Assembly: GCF_000220395.1 (NCBI RefSeq)
Contig: NW_004087118.1
Location: 7,410 to 43,560 of the forward strand
Source: Ichthyophthirius multifiliis
Lineage: Eukaryota > Ciliophora > Oligohymenophorea > Hymenostomatida
Length of the DNA stretch: 36,151 nt
Direction of reading: 5' to 3'
Shown one piece after another: positions 1 through 12,727 of this stretch (the stretch's first letter is position 1; each line of letters opens with the position of its first letter). Below the pieces are notes generated by a model. That model did not search any database. It had not been told where the DNA came from and saw nothing but the letters and a program-made list of their open reading frames with translations. Made by a program: the position numbers and the translations under genes.

Positions 1-186
1 TTAAAAAATAAAAGAAATATATATATATATATATATATATATTATGTATATATATTTATATATATTAATAAATATAATTATTTTACAATAATTATTTATA
101 ATAATAATTATATAAATTTTGATTTTTTTAATATACAAACTTAAAAAAAATAAATGTTTATAAAATATAAATATTATTTCTAATAA

Positions 187-1750
187 ATGTATTTTAAATA
201 TCCAATTTTCCATATAACAATTACTAATTTCAAAAATACTTTTTTATAAAAAAGTCATTTAAAAAAGCATTTAATTCCATAAAAAAATCGTATTAAAGAA
301 TTCATTGAATTATCCTATAATCCAGATTCTTAAAATATTCTTGACAAATCATAATACTCCGAAATTTTAAAAATTTACGAAATCCAATATTAAATTCGCG
401 AATATAAGAAAGATCACAAAAACTATTTAGTAAATACCTATATAGAGTAATTCTTAAACCTAAAATTATAAGAAACATCCTTACAAACATTATTAGAGAA
501 ACTAAAAGCCTCTAATTTTGAAGAAGATAGACTTAAAAAGGTTTATCTATTGCTTAAATACTTTGCTAAATTAAACTTTGAGTAAAAAACTTTACAAAAA
601 TATGCTCATTAGTACTTTTTATAGTAAATAAATTAGAATAAACCACTTTTTTACCTAAATTAATATAACAAATGTAATAAAAAGGCTAATTTGATAAACT
701 AGATTATAATTAATTAGACTTATTTTTTATAAGGGAAATTATGACAAACATATTGATAAATTTATCTAATTTAGGAATTTATTCCCATTTCCTTTTTAAA
801 AATTATCAAGTTTTTATTGAATATGAAGGTTTATTTAAAAGTAATATTTATTTCCAGAACATACTTCCTTTATATTGGGCTTATAAAAACTTTAATATAG
901 AAATAGAATATCATCTTTTTAATTATGCGATTTTTAGATGTTCACCTTTAATGACTTTTCCATATTTTATTAATCATTTATGGCTATTGACATTAGATTA
1001 ATATACATAAATGTAACTTTTTAAATTAACTTCTGCCTTTTTAAATTAATATTCTTAATAAAATTTCGATAAATAGGTACTAGATGTTAGAGTTTCGGTT
1101 AAAATAATATAAATAATATACAATTTGTTCCCTGATCATGCTTAGTAATTGATTTAGTTAAAATATGATTAAAAAATAAATGATAAAAAGATAGTTTAAG
1201 ACGAGTTTTTCGAAAAGTTTTTCAAGTTATTTTTAAGTTCTGTGGAAGTAGTTAAATAATCAAATTTTTGTATAAATTAATAATATTAAAAATAAACATA
1301 ACAAATATTATAAGTATTAGAAGAAATGCTAAATATTAAATGTAAATTAAATTAATAAGTAGGATTTTTATATCTTGTAAATATTTTGGATCAAACAAAT
1401 AATATTGCAATAGTAATTGTTACTTTAAATTAATATTATCTTGATTAAAACAAAAAACTAAAACTTTTATATAAATAAAGACTTAAAAAAAAGTATAAAA
1501 ATAAAATATAAATGAATATATATATATATATAAATATATATATATTTAAATATATATTTATTTTTTATATATATTTTTATATATATATATTTTTTTTATT
1601 TTTAGACATTTAAATATTTTGGGCTATTAAAAAATTATTTTTGTTGATTTTGCAAAAATATATAAAAGAAATAATAATAAAATAGAAATTTGTAATTATT
1701 TAAAATATCTTTATTAAAGTATTGGTATAAAATTAGAATAAAAAAAATGA
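187..1750 (+). CDS. RAP-domain protein (mitochondrial RNA-factor type)
   Basis: With TAA/TAG read as Gln this gives about 483 residues. The body is alpha-helical (for example REIMTNILINLSNLG) and the last 70 or so residues look like a RAP domain: a hydrophobic strand (IAIVIVTLNQYYLD), then KLLYKQRLKKKHLNILGYQ, then KIIFVDFAKIY. This is the FASTK/RAP pattern of putative nuclease-like RNA-binding factors that usually act in mitochondria; that role is inferred from the family. One intron, 1493-1605 (GTATAA...TTTTTAG, 113 bp), splits the RAP core, and splicing it leads straight to the TGA at 1748-1750. The 5' part lies in another frame: it hits TGA at 742-744 unless one T is added in the T6 run at 723-728. 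With that base the CDS is a whole number of codons. The start is uncertain: ATG 187 is used, and ATG 154 is also in frame. The helical part alone is not diagnostic. Confidence 0.6.
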
Positions 1751-2776
1751 AATATTTTTATATATTTTTAATTTTTGTTAATTATAAATTTATATCTTAT
1801 ATAAAATACTATATTAATAATTTGTTTTGTTTGTTAATAATTATTGTTTATTAGAAAAATACAAAATAATTATGTTTTTAATTTATATAATCTTTTATAT
1901 TTTATATATTATATATTCTTTTATATATTTTTATATAGATATATAATTGTTTTAAGATATTTTATCTTAATAAAAAAAATATTTAATAAAGTAAAGATAT
2001 AAATAAATTTAATCTGATTGTTATAATAGAAAATATGAATAAAAATAAAAACATAAACAATATTTATAAATAAAAAAATATAAATTGTTAAAATAAAAAT
2101 CTATTTATATAAATTAAAGCAATATATAATATAATATTTAATAAGATATTATTATATAATCAAATAAAAGATTATATATTTTAAAAAATAGATAAATAAG
2201 AATTATTAAAAAAATATATATATAAATTAATATATTAATATATATGTTATTTATATATTTATTATATATATATATTTATATATATATATATATATATTAA
2301 TTAATGTATTTATTTTTATATTATCTTAATACTTTTTTTTATGATATAATGTTATATGTACTATTATTACTATAAATAATAGCAAATTATTTTGTTATTC
2401 CATTTATTTATTAGTAGATAAGTCTTTATTGTCTAATATTTATAAGAATGAAAGTATAGGAATATTTTTATTTAAATTAGATTAAATATATTTAAATATA
2501 ATATTATTTACTTTTTTTATATATATATATATATATATATTTTTTATTTTAAATGTATTAATTTTTATTACTTATATAAAACAAAAATATTTAAAAGATA
2601 TATTCATTTATTTTTATTTTTTATTTTATGTGTATTTATTAAAATAAAATAAATAAATAAATAAATATATAAATAAATATATTAATTTAATTTAATTTAT
2701 TTTAATTTAATTTAATTTATTTTAATTTAAGAAATAATACAATATATTAATTTAATTTTTTTAATAAAAATATAAA
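1751..2776. other. AT-rich intergenic spacer
   Basis: About 1 kb of nearly pure A/T with AT-dinucleotide patches (around 2275-2300 and 2518-2540) and a TTTAATTTAA-type repeat near 2690-2730. No frame here shows coding-like composition, and no RNA gene is visible. It must hold the 3' end of the RAP gene and the promoter of the CDK5RAP3 gene, but no specific element can be pointed to. Confidence 0.7.
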
Positions 2777-4822
2777 ATGTCAGATTTATTAGATATAAAA
2801 TATTAAGAAATTATAGGTTTATTTTTTTTAAAAAAAAATATAAACATAAAAATATAATAAAAATTTAAACAAAAATATATATATAGAATGGTTAAAAAGT
2901 AGAAATTTAATATCAAAAGAATGGTCTAAATAATTAAAAGCTATTTAATTAAAAACTAATGAATTAATCGAAAAGCTAAGCGAAATTTCTGATAAAGAAA
3001 TATCAAAATATGCCCAAGAAAATAAAGAAGGTAATATAAAAAACCAATAAATAAATCAAAAAAATTCTTTTAAATAATTATAAAAAAAGACTTTAATTAT
3101 TATTAACTTGAGAAAATAATAAATATGCTTTTAAAAACACCAGAAGCTTAATAAAAAAATTTCTTTGGTTAATATACAAATTAAATAATAAGAGATTGGG
3201 TAGCATTTGAGAAATTATATAAGAAAAATAACGTACATTTAATAACTATAGCAAAATCAATGATATAATATGTATAATATGAAATGTAAAATAATAAAAT
3301 ATAAAATTAAAAAAAAAAAAAAAAGTCCTGGAATAACAAAACATATGCAAATGTTAGATAATTAATTAAACTAAGCCACTTTAAAAAAATAAGATATTGA
3401 AGTTTTAATAAAATAATAAGAAAATTAATACAAAGAATAATGTAAAAAATTAGGAATTTAAGGCGAAAATTTATAATTAGAAGTGCCAGCTTTGGTATCT
3501 TAGTTACCTTAAAAATTTAATTAAATATAAGAGAAAGCTAAAAATGAGTTAATTATTAAAGGTTTGGATTATTATTATAATTTTACTTAATATGTCAATT
3601 AAAAAGCTTAGCCTGAAGTAAATATTCATTATTTTTAAATAATAAAGATAAAAATAATATAAAATATATATATAATATTTTATATATAATATATAAAATA
3701 TAACATTTTAGAGTATAAATCTTTGTTTATTAGAAGAATTAATTAAATACGGGGATTAAACTTTAAGTATTTATTAAAAAAAAAAAATAATGAAGAAATT
3801 AATGAACTAGAAGAATAATAATTAAATGATAATAAGTAAAAAAGAAAAGGAATATATTTGTATTTAAATTAATATATATATATAAATAAAGATATAAGTG
3901 GTATTCTAAATTCTATTAAAAAAATTAAATTTAATCGGAAACAAATATTAATTGGAATTTCGATATAGTTGATATAAGTGTATTATTTTTTTATAAAATA
4001 AAATAAAAATTAAATAAAAAAAATCAAGAATAATGAAAAATAAAACAATTAAATTTAATAAAATGCAATTTAATAGGCTAATACAGATGAAATATAATGG
4101 GATATTTAATTAGAAGATAATTAGATATAAAACATAGATAATTATAATAATAATTAATAATAATAATAATAATAAAAAGAGGAAGAACATTATATAGAAA
4201 TAGAAACGATTTTATCGAATAGAAATTATAGAAATGAAATATTGAATAATTTAAACGAAGTAAATACTAAATTTTTTTATTTATAAAAAATAAATATAGG
4301 TTTTATATTTTTTAGAATATAGAATAGCTGAAGGAAAAAATTATAGTTCTAATAGTATGCTTTAAACCTATGAAACAGGTAATAAAAATGGATTATTTGA
4401 AATATCTATTAATGATTTGATTTCTATATAGAAAGAATATTAATAATTAATTGATTTATTAACATGCTTTTAATTAAGATAATTATTAATTATAAAAGAA
4501 TAAAATAAGTATTATATATTTAAATTAGAAACGAAAAAAAAAATATATATATTTTTTGAAAATAACAAGTGCTTGTGATAGAATAATTAATTAATTGCAA
4601 TAATACTAAAATTGTATAGATAAATATTAAAAAAATATAAAAAATTTATAAAAAAAATAAATTGAAAATGAAGATTGTATTAAAGATTTATTTAAAAAGA
4701 AATAGAATTATATTAAAAATGCACTTGATTTAAAGGAAATAATTGAAAAGATGCTTTTTGAAACTTTAAAAAGAAAATGTATTATTACAGGTGATATAAA
4801 TAAATTGAAAAAGATATATTGA
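2777..4822 (+). CDS. CDK5RAP3: CDK5RAP3/C53 homologue (UFMylation, ER-phagy)
   Basis: Spliced, this gives about 525 residues (human protein: 506) and matches CDK5RAP3 along its length. The N-terminus has IIEWLKSRNLISKEW; then come FFGQYTNQIIRDW and CKKLGIQGENLQLEVPALV; the C-terminus has KRKCIITGDINKL at the human KRYSGRPVNLMG position. Known role: cytosolic partner of the UFL1/UFBP1 UFM1 ligase at the ER and an ER-phagy adaptor. Eight introns fit the alignment: 2817-2886, 3031-3089, 3286-3325, 3618-3711, 3836-3891, 3980-4028, 4260-4299 and 4509-4569. Each is GT...AG and mostly A/T. The 3286-3325 junction restores YEIPG, exactly as in the human YEIPS. Two W-centred motifs in the middle, INWNFD and IQWDIQ, sit where human C53 has its IDWG ATG8/UFM1-binding motifs. 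The A12 run at 3776-3787 needs one extra A; with it the CDS is exactly 526 codons. The intron at 3836-3891 is the least certain. Confidence 0.9.
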
Positions 4823-5105
4823 ATATATATATATATATATAACTAGATTTAAATATATATATATATTAATATATATATAAATATATATTTATATATATAG
4901 ATATTTTTTTTTTTATTTTTAATAATATTTTAAAAAATAAATTATATTTTTTTTTATTTGTCAATGTTTTATTATTATATTTTTTTATAATTTTTATTTT
5001 TTTTTATTTTTATTATTTTTCAACATTTATTCATTTTTTTTAAAAACGTAAGAAATATATTAGCTTTAATAACCAAAAATAAACATATTAATTATTATAT
5101 AAAAA
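4823..5105. other. AT-rich intergenic spacer
   Basis: Short spacer of AT-dinucleotide repeats (4826-4900) followed by T-rich sequence, between two genes on the same strand. It probably contains the CDK5RAP3 3' end and the DEP-DUF547 promoter, but no recognisable motif is seen. Confidence 0.6.
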
Positions 5106-6293
5106 ATGGATATATAAATAATTCATATAAAAGAAATCCTTAAAAACCGCCATTTAATACCTTATATACATGAAAAAGGGCGTTAAACATTTAAAGGTTC
5201 AGATTTTATAACTTTTCTTTTATAAAACTACAATCCAGAACATTTAAAAACCCGCTAAGACCTTTTAAAATTCATTAAAACACACCTAACGAATCCAAAT
5301 TTAGACTATAAATTTATATTCAACTTAAAAGACTCTTCCGAATTTGAAGATTCTGATGAATAATATATATTTTATGACCATAATACAGTCCAATTTAGTT
5401 CCAAATAGTTATTTTTTTGGGAAAATAATATTATTATTCCTTCTATAGAATCTCTAAACGAGCGCTTATATATACTAACTGAATAAATATTATAGGATAT
5501 AAAATATGATTACTTAACCGGAATTTTGGACTACTAAGAATTTTCTAAACACGATTTATTTTTTGAAATTTAACAAATTTTTGAATTTTTACCTTTTTTG
5601 AATTTGTAAGAGTTTTCTAAAAAAAATAACTAAGGATTGCAATTAGCTTTCTTTTTTAATATATATAATATTTTCCTATTATAACTTTTTATCAAAAACA
5701 ACTAAAAAAATATTAATCTAAAAGATAATATACCTCTATTTAAAAAATAAAAAATTAATATTTCAGGCTATATATTCTATCTTGACGACATAGAACATGG
5801 TATTTTCCGTAAAAACGATTTTTTCGGAAAAAATATAGCCAAAGCAGCCCTTTTATATGCCACTAATAGCTTTTTTACGGACAAAAGTTAACTAAGATTT
5901 AATCCAAAATGTGATAAAAGGGCTTCTTTGTGCAATTTTTTCGATTTTAGATATAGATTTGCACTTTTTTGTGGAGCTAAGGGATTCCCGAATTTCAGAG
6001 TTTTTTCTAGTTAAAATTTAGACTAGAATTTGGAAGAGTGTATGAGGTAATTTCTAAAAATAAGTGTGTTTTGGGCAAAGAAAAAGAATCCTATAGGGAA
6101 CATATAATGGAAGGTTTATTTAAGTATCATTTATAAATGGTTTGGAAAGGATATAGGTAAAAATGAGGAAGAAATATGTGATAAAATTGGAGTTTGGGAA
6201 TTTTTAGAAGAAAAAGAGGAGAAAATTAATAAGAAAAATTGTGAAATTAAAATTTAAAAGAAATTTATTTGGGTTGCAAATGAAAAAGTATGA
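5106..6293 (+). CDS. DEP domain-DUF547 protein
   Basis: A single uninterrupted frame from ATG 5106 to TGA 6291-6293 encodes 395 residues with no intron. Residues about 8-90 form a DEP-type winged helix: LKNRHLIPYIHEKGRQTFKG, then SDFITFLLQNY and a C-terminal YIFYDH strand. DEP domains usually bind membranes or GPCR/Dishevelled-type partners. A linker follows, then DUF547 from about residue 200: LAFFFNIYNIFLLQLFI, YIFYLDDIEHGIFRKND, RFALFCGAKGFPNFRVF, and a final VYLSIIYKWFGKDIG. These are the family signatures: an N-[IL]-Y-N helix, DIEHGIL and L[NF]CGAK. The molecular function of DUF547 is not established. DEP-DUF547 pairings are known from plants and protists; in plants a glutaredoxin domain may precede DEP, and none is seen here. 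This is the cleanest gene in the window and a good internal control for the genetic code. Confidence 0.9.
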
Positions 6294-8005
6294 AAAAAAA
6301 AAAAAAAAATTATTTATTTAAATAATAATACTTAATTTTGAAAAATATTAATATATATATAAAATAAAAAATAAAAAAAAAAAAAAATATATAATAAAAG
6401 TTTATATTTTTAAATATAAATTAAATATATAAAAATATATATATTTCAAATAATTAAATAAAATAATAATAAGTATAAAATAAATAAATATAAACAAAAA
6501 AATTAAAAAATAATATTAAGAAAAAACATATTTTTATACTAAAAAAATATAAAATACGAAAAAATATATGTGTAATTATATAATAATTATTATTATGTTT
6601 TTTAATTGTAAAATAAAATAAATATTAAAAAATTAATAAGTTTTAAAATAATAAATAATATAAAAAAAATATATATATATATATATATCTAAAAAAATTA
6701 AAAATAATACATATAATAATATAATATTAATATATAATTAATATAGACTTTATTAATATAATATTAAAAAATAAATAAAAATATAAATAAATATTATTAT
6801 ATTTAATTATATATATAATATATATATATAATTATAATATATATATATACATTTATAAGTATATTAGAATTTTTTATATTTTTATATAATTATATATATA
6901 AATATTAATTTTTATTCCTAAAAATAAAATTTATCATTTATTATTTATTATAAAATATATATATTTTTATATATATTTAAAATTTCTTTTAAAAAAATAA
7001 TTTAATATATTTATTTTTAAATTTATTATTATTTTTATTTATAAATATATTATATTATATTATATTTTTTTTTTATTATATTTAATATTTAATATTAAAT
7101 TTTTAATTTAATTAAATAAAAATTATTATTAGAATAAATAAATAATAAAAAATTTATTTTATTAATTATAATTAAATATTTAAAATAGAAAAATTATGTT
7201 CATATTATCACAATAAATAGTTTTTAATTTATATAATTTGATAAATGAGTTAATATTTTATTTAAAAACGGAATTTATAATTTTTATATTATATTTAAAT
7301 TAAATGTATTTTATTTATTTATATAATTTTTTTTATCAAATATTTATTTAATTAAACATTAAAAATATATTATTTAATCCAACTATTATAATATATTCTA
7401 AATAAAAAAAATTATTAAATATATTTAGATATTCTTAATTATTATATATATAATTATTTATAATATTTATATTACTTTTATTTATAAAAAAAAAATTAAA
7501 ATTAACAATATGTTTAAATAAAAATTTAAATTAGCAAAAATTAAAAGTTTAAAATATAATTTCGAAATTTTAAAAATATACCTGATAATTTAATTAAAAT
7601 TAAATTAAAAAAATAAATATTAAATATAAATGAATATAAAAAATTATATATATAATTTATATTATAATTAATTTAAAATTTAATATATAAATTGATAAAA
7701 TATAATAATAAAAAATAATTTTTTATTTAAAGAAAAATTTAAAACTTTTTTTATATATATAAAATTTATATTTTATAATATAATATAAAAAATAAAAAAT
7801 TTGCAATATAAAATATTATTATTAAAAAATAAAAATGTTTAAATTAAAATTTATTATAAAAAATTTTAATATAGAAAATATTTATTTGTAATAAATAAAA
7901 ATAATTATTAATATATAAAATAAAAATAAATTTATAAATTTAAAATTAAATAATAAAAAAAAAATATATATATAATAAAAATAAATTAATTTAATAAATA
8001 AAAAA

Positions 8006-8049
<44 letters not shown>

Positions 8050-8635
8050 TTATTTAATTATAGACAATTTTATTATTAAAATTATTTATAAATAATAATA
8101 TTAAAAATTTCAATATAATTAAATTAATAATTTTATTTTATTTTTTGAAATACATAATATAAAATAGATATTATATTTTTACTTAAAAATTAAAGTTAAT
8201 TAAGAAAGAAAATAATTTAAATATTAATATTTATTTATAATATTTTTATATTATAATATATAATTTTATTCAAATATTTATTTCTTTATAATAATATATC
8301 TAAATAAATATTTTTTTTTAATTTATATATATAAATTAATATAAGATATAAAAATATTTTTTTTCCTTTCAAAAGAAAAATCTATTTAATATAAATAATT
8401 AAAAGTATAAAAATTATTTTTATTCTTTTTAATTATTTTTGTTTTTTTTAATACTTAATTTTTTTAAATAAATTATGTACAACAAAAAAATATATAAATA
8501 TAAATTATAATATTTATTTATTTAATACCTATTATACAAAAAAATTTATTTGTATTTTAATAATTTTATATTTTATTTTATATACATTTTTTTTTAAATT
8601 TATATTTTCTTTATACAAAAATAAAAATCAAATAA
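6294..8635. other. Gene desert, about 2.3 kb
   Basis: Almost only A and T, with scattered AT-dinucleotide tracts and one trinucleotide tract. TGA-free frames are common here simply because G is rare, so open length is not evidence of coding. No frame shows the G-first-position codon bias seen in the real genes. Nothing else is recognisable. Confidence 0.7.
8007..8047. repeat. (TAA)n microsatellite
   Basis: About 13 uninterrupted TAA units in the desert downstream of the DEP-DUF547 gene. It is not inside any supported coding region. Confidence 0.9.
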
Positions 8636-8639
8636 ATTC

Positions 8640-8915
8640 ATTATTTAATGCAAAATTTATATTATAATGCTTTTTAAGTTAATAGTATATTTTTTATATT
8701 TCTACAGTAATAAATTGTTTCAAAAAACCTAATAAGCTATATTTTTAACTTTATTTTTAAATTAATATTTTAATCTTATAATTTATTTAAAAAGTTGCAT
8801 TTATTCAATATGTTTTTTATATTAATAACTATTTAAACTATTCAATATAGCCGATAAATTATTTATTAATTTAAAAACTTAATAAGCAATATTAGACTCT
8901 ACAAAATCTTATATA
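8640..8915 (-). pseudogene. Decayed coding fragment, minus strand
   Basis: Read on the minus strand, 8915 down to about 8720 gives coding-like sequence (DFVESNIAYQVFKLI, then NNLSAILNSLNSY and HIEQMQLFKQIIRLKYQ) that stops at TGA. The hexapeptide-like string IAYQVF occurs twice, about 50 residues apart, and the second copy runs into the stop. This suggests an internally repeated helical protein that has decayed. There is no start codon, no acceptable upstream exon and no family match. It could also be a chance patch of slightly higher GC. Confidence 0.3.
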
Positions 8916-9145
8916 AATTAAAAATAAAAAAATATATAGTTAATAGTATTTATATGTAAAAATATATTATATATAATATTTATATATTTAACTTTTTCTT
9001 TTCTAATTAATTAATAATAAATACACAAACATATAAATTTATATATATTTTTTATTTATTTTATTCAAATTAATAAATTAAAATATTTATAATAAAATTA
9101 TCATGTTATTATATATTTTATATTATTATATTATTATAATTTATA

Positions 9146-11685
9146 TCAAAAAATGTTTTTTCCATTATAAAACGAAATTCTCAACATAATATGAGTAATT
9201 TTATGATTTGTAAAGTTAATATTATTAAAAATTTCTATATGTTTATATAAGTGTTAAGGTATATTCTCATCTATTTTCTTTTCTTTCATTAAATTCATGC
9301 AACTATCACATAAATTGATATTATTTTATTCTTCTTATCCAATTCTATTACAAGAAAGGCAAATCCATCTATTTCCTACAATGATTTAATTACATCCAAT
9401 ACACTTTTATACATATATATATAATATTAATAATATATATTATTATTATATACATTAATATTAAAATGAGTATCTTCTTATATTTTCAAAATATCCTAAT
9501 CTTGTAAAATTTACTGAAATTTTCTTTAATTTTCTGAAATATATTAGCTTAGTTATTTATCTTCTTATTATATAATAAAAAACTTATCTTAACCAAAACA
9601 ATAGCTATTAAAATCTTACAAAAATGCATATTTATGTAAAAATATTAAATTCATATAAAACTAGTTTTTATTTTTTTAATTATTTACACATTTTTCGCAA
9701 AAGTAAACTTCTTATTTTTTCCAATAATACATATGCTATTATTCCTATATAAATAAATTATTACATAAATTGCATTTATTTCCTCTTTTTAATACGAAAT
9801 CACACACATTTTAAACCAAAAGTTCTTTTTTTGGTATACATTCTTATATTTTTTCTAGTATATTTTATATTAAATGTATATCTTTTTTGCTTATATTATG
9901 CCTTAATATAGGTTAACAGTAAATCTTTTATTTAAAAATGCCTTCCCAGTCTAAAATATTGTAATTTTGAATAATAAATTCAAATTATAATGGATATTTT
10001 ATTTCTTATAGTTATTAATTCTAGTTTAAAATTTTATGAACTTCTTTATTTTTAAAAAAGCCGTTTTTTATTCGTTTATATAAATCTTTATAATTATTAT
10101 TTTAAAAAGGCTTATATAATAATTAAGAAGTGATAATCTTTTTTTCATTATTTATTATAATTTCGTCTAGCTTTGACATCCAATCTATTTCATAAAATTA
10201 ATCTTTGACTAAAACATCCAAAGATTCATCCAAAAGAATACACCCTGGAAGATAATCTTAAGAAAATATACATTCTAGATGAAATTAAAAAGAGTAATCA
10301 CAAAAATAAAAATCCATATATTTATCAAATCCATTTGTTTGGATACTTTAAAGAGTTTTTTCTTCTATTCCTTCTATATTGAGTACTTCTATTTAAACTT
10401 AAGGAAATTTTTGTTTTATTAAAATACTATCTTTAAGAGCTTTTTAACATAATTTTTACCTTTAAATATAATAAATATAATAAATATAATAAATATATAA
10501 ATATATGTATATATATATATATATATTAAAATCATTATAAATAATAACTTACTAATATAAAATAAATAATAAAATTATGTATTCATGATTTTATTTTTTT
10601 TGAAGTATTTTTAATTTTTATTATTTTGAATTTTATTAAACAAACACATCTTTTAAATGTAGATTAATTACATTTCTAATATATTGGATATCACATTTTT
10701 CACCAATTTACATATCAACTTTTATTCCTTTTTAAAAAAATTTTTAAATGAACGGAATATTCTTATTTTTTATATTAAATTATTCTTATAGATATTATTC
10801 AAAAATCCCATTTATATTTCTTGCGAATTCACCTTCATTAATCTAAAGTGGCTCTTTTTACTATAAATAATAATCAACACTAAACTCTAATTAATTATTT
10901 TCCCATACAAGCTTAGTTTCTTTTATTCTTTATAATTGAATATTATTAATATTATTTTCCTCAAAAATACCAGTTAAAAACTACATATGATCTTTCGTAT
11001 CTATTACCTATTCATTCTCAATAACAAAATTTTCCTTATTTACAATACTAAAAATATACTATATTAATGTTTCTAATTCTAAATAATTACTTTTATGTAT
11101 TTTATACTTTATAGTAGGTTTTAAATATATATTAAACATCTACTCACAATCTCTATCGTTACAAATAATTTGTTTTTCAAATTATATTTAAAATTCCATT
11201 TATATATCGTTATGGTTTTATTAAATATATTCGAAAATTTCATTCTTTAAAATTGCTTTTATTTAATAATATTTCTCTATTTAATCATCTGTGAAAGCTT
11301 CAGTATTATTTAAAATACCTTCATCATCAAAATTCTTTAAAATACACATTAGGTCAACTTTTTATTTTTAAGAAATTTATATACATTAAAAATTCTTTAA
11401 AAACTCTTCAAAAATATATTTTTCTTCATAATTATCTTTAAATATAAATTCACATTCTTTTTGAATCTGGCTGAAATCGCCAATAGCCCTACCTGAAAGA
11501 AAAATATGCTATTATATTTTCCAAGGAAGATAAAATTATTTTGTTATTTTAAATATTTGGTAATATTTTAACTCGAACTTTGATAATTCAGAATTATATA
11601 GAATCATTTCTTTGATAATTTTAAATATTTTTTCTTATGTATCTTCATGCTTATATTTTGATACTTAGCTTTTTAAAAATGACAT
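9146..11685 (-). CDS. Large protein with C-terminal ZZ-like zinc finger
   Basis: ATG 11685 to TGA 9146-9148 on the minus strand, with introns 10460-10552 (GTAAGT...TTTAAAG) and 9404-9453 (GTATAT...AAAAG). Exons of 1133, 1006 and 258 nt join in phase into 798 residues with no internal stop. The last exon carries a ZZ-like finger: CIGC, then NRWICLSC, then NLCDSC, with HLYKH close behind, matching the usual C-x2-C / C-x2-C / C-x2-C / H..H spacing. A second cysteine-pair module (CNLC...CEKC, about 21 residues apart) lies near residue 610. ZZ fingers bind peptides such as histone or N-terminal tails and are common in ubiquitin-pathway and scaffold proteins; which of these applies is unknown. The first 600 residues are acidic and helical and match no family I recognise. 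The gene has large empty spacers on both sides. Confidence 0.85.
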
Positions 11686-11906
11686 TTTTGGAGTTTATTT
11701 ATATTTATTTTTTTATTATAAAAAAAATTGTATTTATTTAAATTTTTTTTTTGCTTAAAAATTATTGTGTTTTTATTTAATATAAACTAATATATAGATA
11801 GATATATTAAAAAATAAAATAAAAATAATATAAATAAATAACGACTAGAAATGAAAAAATATATTAAATAAAATTTTTTAGATTTATAATATTAAAAAAA
11901 AATAAA

Positions 11907-11957
<51 letters not shown>

Positions 11958-12727
11958 ATTTCTTTTATTTTTTAATTCTAATTAAAAAAATATAAATTAT
12001 TAGTCATACAATTCAAAAAATAAATTCTAATTAAAATTTAATTGTTTTTGAAATTTTAAATATAATTACTTTTTCATTTTTTTTATTTTTAAATTAATAT
12101 AATAAAAATAATTTTTAATAAAATATTCGATTTTAATTTTTTATTAAATTAAAAATATTTTATTTATAATATAATTTATTAAATTTATACTTATATTAGA
12201 CATATATAATAATTTTAATATTTCCTTAATATATCTAATTTTATATTTCTATTAATATAAATACTTAAAAATTAATAATTTTTAATGAAATAACAATAAT
12301 ATTAATTAAATTATCTCTAATATATAATTTTAAATTTAAAAATGATTTCAATAATACTTTTATATTTAATTTTCATATAATTAAATAAATTTATGAATTA
12401 TTTTAATCTAATAAATATAATTTACTAAAATTAAAATATTATTAAAGGATTTTTTTTTCCCTAAATTTATATATTTATTTATTTCATAAATAACAAAATA
12501 AAACTAGGTTTTTTATAGAAAATTAATAAAAATTTTTTATTTATTTATATTTATCTGTATTAATTTTACAAATAAAAAATTTATTTTCTTAAAAAAAAGA
12601 GCAATAATTTATATAAATATAAAATAAAAATATAGTTAAATTATATTAGTTAATATAATTAAAAATATAAAACATTTTAATATTTTTTTTTAAAAACAAA
12701 AACAAGCAAATTAATTATATTTTATTT
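11686..12727. other. AT-rich spacer with long AT repeat
   Basis: Over 1 kb between the start of the ZZ-finger gene and the 3' end of the next minus-strand gene. It contains an AT-dinucleotide tract (about 11910-11955) and otherwise unstructured A/T. The ZZ gene promoter should lie in its left part (just upstream of 11685), but no motif can be singled out. Confidence 0.65.

Noticed and set aside
674-702. A 29-bp intron in the RAP gene
   Set aside because: It would repair the frame, but all well-supported introns here are 40 bp or longer, and the sequence it removes reads as normal coding sequence. The T6 explanation is simpler.
741-1001. Separate small gene starting at ATG 741
   Set aside because: It is the middle of the RAP-domain protein. 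It ends at TAA only under the standard code, and the ATGA overlap with the upstream stop is produced by the one-base shift at the T6 run.
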